Shown: one piece after another, positions 5,700 to 6,783 of the stretch
Layout: every line of letters starts with the position of its first letter
Position numbering within the stretch: position 1 is the first letter of the stretch
DNA from: an uncultured Clostridia bacterium
Lineage (GTDB): Bacteria; Bacillota; Clostridia; Oscillospirales; Oscillospiraceae
DNA length: 6,783 nucleotides
Direction: 5' to 3'
Assembly (NCBI GenBank): GCA_946006895.1
Contig: CAMFZO010000082.1
Location: forward strand, 1 to 6,783
The notes under the pieces: model-generated
The model's input: the letters and a program-made list of their open reading frames with translations, nothing else
Databases searched by the model: none
What the model was told of the DNA's origin: nothing
Position numbers and translations under genes: made by a program

Positions 5700-6616
5700 A
5701 TACTCTCACCCCGCTCTTTTAAGAATTCGTCCACCTGCGTTTTTGTCGGCAAATTGGTCCTGGCTCCGACGTTTCCGATGGCGATCGCGGCAGCCGCAGA
5801 CGCGTACTGCGCGCAGCGCTTGAGCGGCCAGCCGTTGACGACCCCCGTCAGGAAGACCGCATTGAAGCAATCGCCTGCCCCGGTGGTGTCCCGGACCGGC
5901 ACACGGAACGCCGGATAGTGGAAGGAGCCGTCTCTTTCAAAGACCTGTACCCCGTTTGCGCCGCAGGTCACGACCACAGCTCCTACGCCCCTGTCGAGGA
6001 GCTGTGCCGCGCCTGCCGCTATGTCTCCACACCCTGTCAGTGCAGCCAACCCGGCTTCATTCGGAAATGCAATGTCCACGCAGCGCAGCACGCGGTCCCA
6101 AACCTCCCGGCTGCAGCTGCCGGCAGTCGGCTCAATGTCAAGGGACAGCTTTGTTTCGCTTCCCTTCAATGCCTCAGCAACGCCTGCCGTCAGTTCCATG
6201 TCCAGCGTGGTCATATGGACCCGCTTTGCCTGCTTCAAATAGGAGATGTCCACTTCCTCATATTTCGGAAGAAAGCCGGAGGTCTCCACGATGGTCAGCG
6301 CTTTTTCACCGGTTTCGTCCAAAAGGATCATGCAGAAGTACGTCTCAGCGTCCGGTTTTATGACCATATGGCTCGTATCAACGCCGCGCATTACAAGATC
6401 CTTCAGCGCCAAGTCCCCGTAGTCGTCCTGTCCGATCTTGCATACCGCTCCCACCTTTGCGCCAAAGGATGCGGCCGCCGAGCAGAAATTCGCCGTAATA
6501 CCGCCGGCGAAGTAACCAAATAGTTTCCCGCGCACCTTTTCATCGTGCGATGGAATATGCGGCACCTGTATCATAACGTCTACATTTGTGTCGCCCACTC
6601 CGATGATGTCCAGCAC
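5687..6616 (-). CDS. PfkB-family (ribokinase-like) sugar kinase
   Basis: This 309-residue cytoplasmic kinase of the ribokinase/PfkB family transfers the gamma-phosphate of ATP to a sugar or sugar phosphate. It begins VGDTNVDVMI (7-16), the usual substrate-binding first strand. It then has GGITANFCSAAASFG (38-52), IGQDDYGD (61-68), PNEAGL (185-190, the NxxE-type magnesium motif region), TCGANG (217-222) and the PfkB signature DTTGAGDCF (243-251) with catalytic base D249 and the anion hole GAGD. The length is typical. The start is GTG at 6616, supported by GGAGG 7 nt upstream and a family-like N-terminus. It lies 28 bases after the permease stop and overlaps the deacetylase gene. The substrate is not readable from the sequence; ribose, 2-keto-3-deoxy sugars, fructose-type sugars and nucleosides are all possible in this family. 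Confidence 0.92.
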   Translation of the reverse strand: MLDIIGVGDTNVDVMIQVPHIPSHDEKVRGKLFGYFAGGITANFCSAAASFGAKVGAVCKIGQDDYGDLALKDLVMRGVDTSHMVIKPDAETYFCMILLDETGEKALTIVETSGFLPKYEEVDISYLKQAKRVHMTTLDMELTAGVAEALKGSETKLSLDIEPTAGSCSREVWDRVLRCVDIAFPNEAGLAALTGCGDIAAGAAQLLDRGVGAVVVTCGANGVQVFERDGSFHYPAFRVPVRDTTGAGDCFNAVFLTGVVNGWPLKRCAQYASAAAAIAIGNVGARTNLPTKTQVDEFLKERGESICDW

Positions 6617-6623
6617 AGCCCTG

Positions 6624-6628
6624 CCTCC
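6624..6628 (-). promoter_or_regulatory. Ribosome binding site for the GTG-started kinase
   Basis: AAGGAGG on the minus strand (GGAGG core here) stands 7 nt upstream of the GTG at 6616-6614. It supports this non-ATG start and the placement of the kinase as a separately initiated gene after the permease. Confidence 0.7.
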
Positions 6629-6644
6629 TTTGCACTATGTAGTC

Positions 6645-6740
6645 TTATTCCTTCTCCGCATTGACTGTAAAGGTGACTGCCAGCAGAATGATCAGGCCGC
6701 GAACGACCATCTGCTGATAAACATCCAGGCCGTACATGAC
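6645..6740 (-). CDS. Sugar ABC transporter permease, RbsC-like (C-terminal fragment)
   Basis: Only the last 31 codons are present, ending at TAA (6647-6645). The peptide reads GLDVYQQMVVRGLIILLAV near its start and closes with a short charged tail (NAEKE). It matches the typical end of ribose/xylose-type (RbsC/XylH family) permeases, where a G-x-x-x-Y-x-Q motif precedes a final membrane helix of the form KGLIILLAV. The gene is cut at 6740 by adapter sequence, not by a biological break, so the rest lies outside this contig. It is upstream of all the enzymes and implies uptake through a CUT2-type ABC importer, with the ATPase and binding protein probably further upstream. Confidence 0.82.
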   Translation of the reverse strand, partial: VMYGLDVYQQMVVRGLIILLAVTFTVNAEKE

Positions 6741-6783
6741 CTGTCTCTTATACACATCTGACGCTGCCGACGAAGGCTTAGGT
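6741..6783. other. Nextera (Tn5) sequencing adapter left on the contig end
   Basis: Bases 6741-6759 are CTGTCTCTTATACACATCT, the 19-bp Tn5 mosaic end used in Nextera libraries. Bases 6760-6773, GACGCTGCCGACGA, complete the reverse complement of the read-1 transposase adapter. Bases 6774-6781, AGGCTTAG, are the reverse complement of the i5 index CTAAGCCT. The last two bases, GT, begin the P5 flow-cell arm. This is library contamination and not a natural transposon end. Confidence 0.97.

Noticed and set aside
4875..5918. 347-codon plus-strand open frame
   Set aside because: It is an antisense shadow of the deacetylase and kinase genes, whose catalytic motifs establish the minus strand as coding.
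6741..6759. Natural Tn5/IS50 transposon end
   Set aside because: It is followed immediately by the synthetic Nextera adapter arm and an index, so it is library sequence.

Overview
The window looks like a metagenome-type contig end from a low-to-mid GC Firmicute, most likely a gut clostridial lineage of the Ruminococcaceae/Oscillospirales kind. That placement is an inference from the consistent GGAGG-type ribosome binding sites, a ribose-type ABC permease feeding a tightly packed sugar operon, and the style of the intergenic repeats. No marker gene is present to confirm it. The last 43 bases (6741-6783) are not biological: they match the Illumina Nextera (Tn5) read-1 adapter followed by an 8-base index. 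Genomic sequence therefore ends at 6740.

Layout from left to right. Bases 1-536 hold an AT-rich plus-strand segment (about 35% GC by rough count) with one small unrecognised gene preceded by a strong ribosome binding site. Bases 537-1000 contain no gene I can support, but hold a 10-bp inverted repeat, a perfect 18-bp terminator hairpin, a run of degenerate 18-20 bp repeats, and a block of small hairpins. Bases 1001-1110 carry two hairpins that read as tandem terminators for the leftward operon. From 1117 to 6740 (clearly more GC-rich) everything is on the minus strand and forms one operon, transcribed right to left.

In transcription order the operon is: C-terminal end of an RbsC-like sugar ABC permease (cut by the contig end); a PfkB-family sugar kinase; a cytoplasmic NodB-fold deacetylase with an extra N-terminal domain; an eIF2B-alpha/beta/delta-like (MtnA / ribose-1,5-bisphosphate isomerase superfamily) protein; a BtpA/SgcQ-family TIM-barrel protein; a NagB-like glucosamine-6-phosphate deaminase; and a KdsD/GutQ-like SIS isomerase without CBS domains. 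Four consecutive junctions overlap by 13, 14, 4 and 10 nt, so translation is probably coupled.

Taken together this looks like a catabolic route for an imported, probably acetylated amino sugar or related sugar: uptake, phosphorylation, deacetylation, isomerisation and deamination toward central metabolism. The substrate cannot be read from the sequence. The combination of an eIF2B-like protein lacking the usual isomerase catalytic Cys/Asp pair, a BtpA barrel and a cytosolic deacetylase in one amino-sugar operon is the part most likely to be undescribed.
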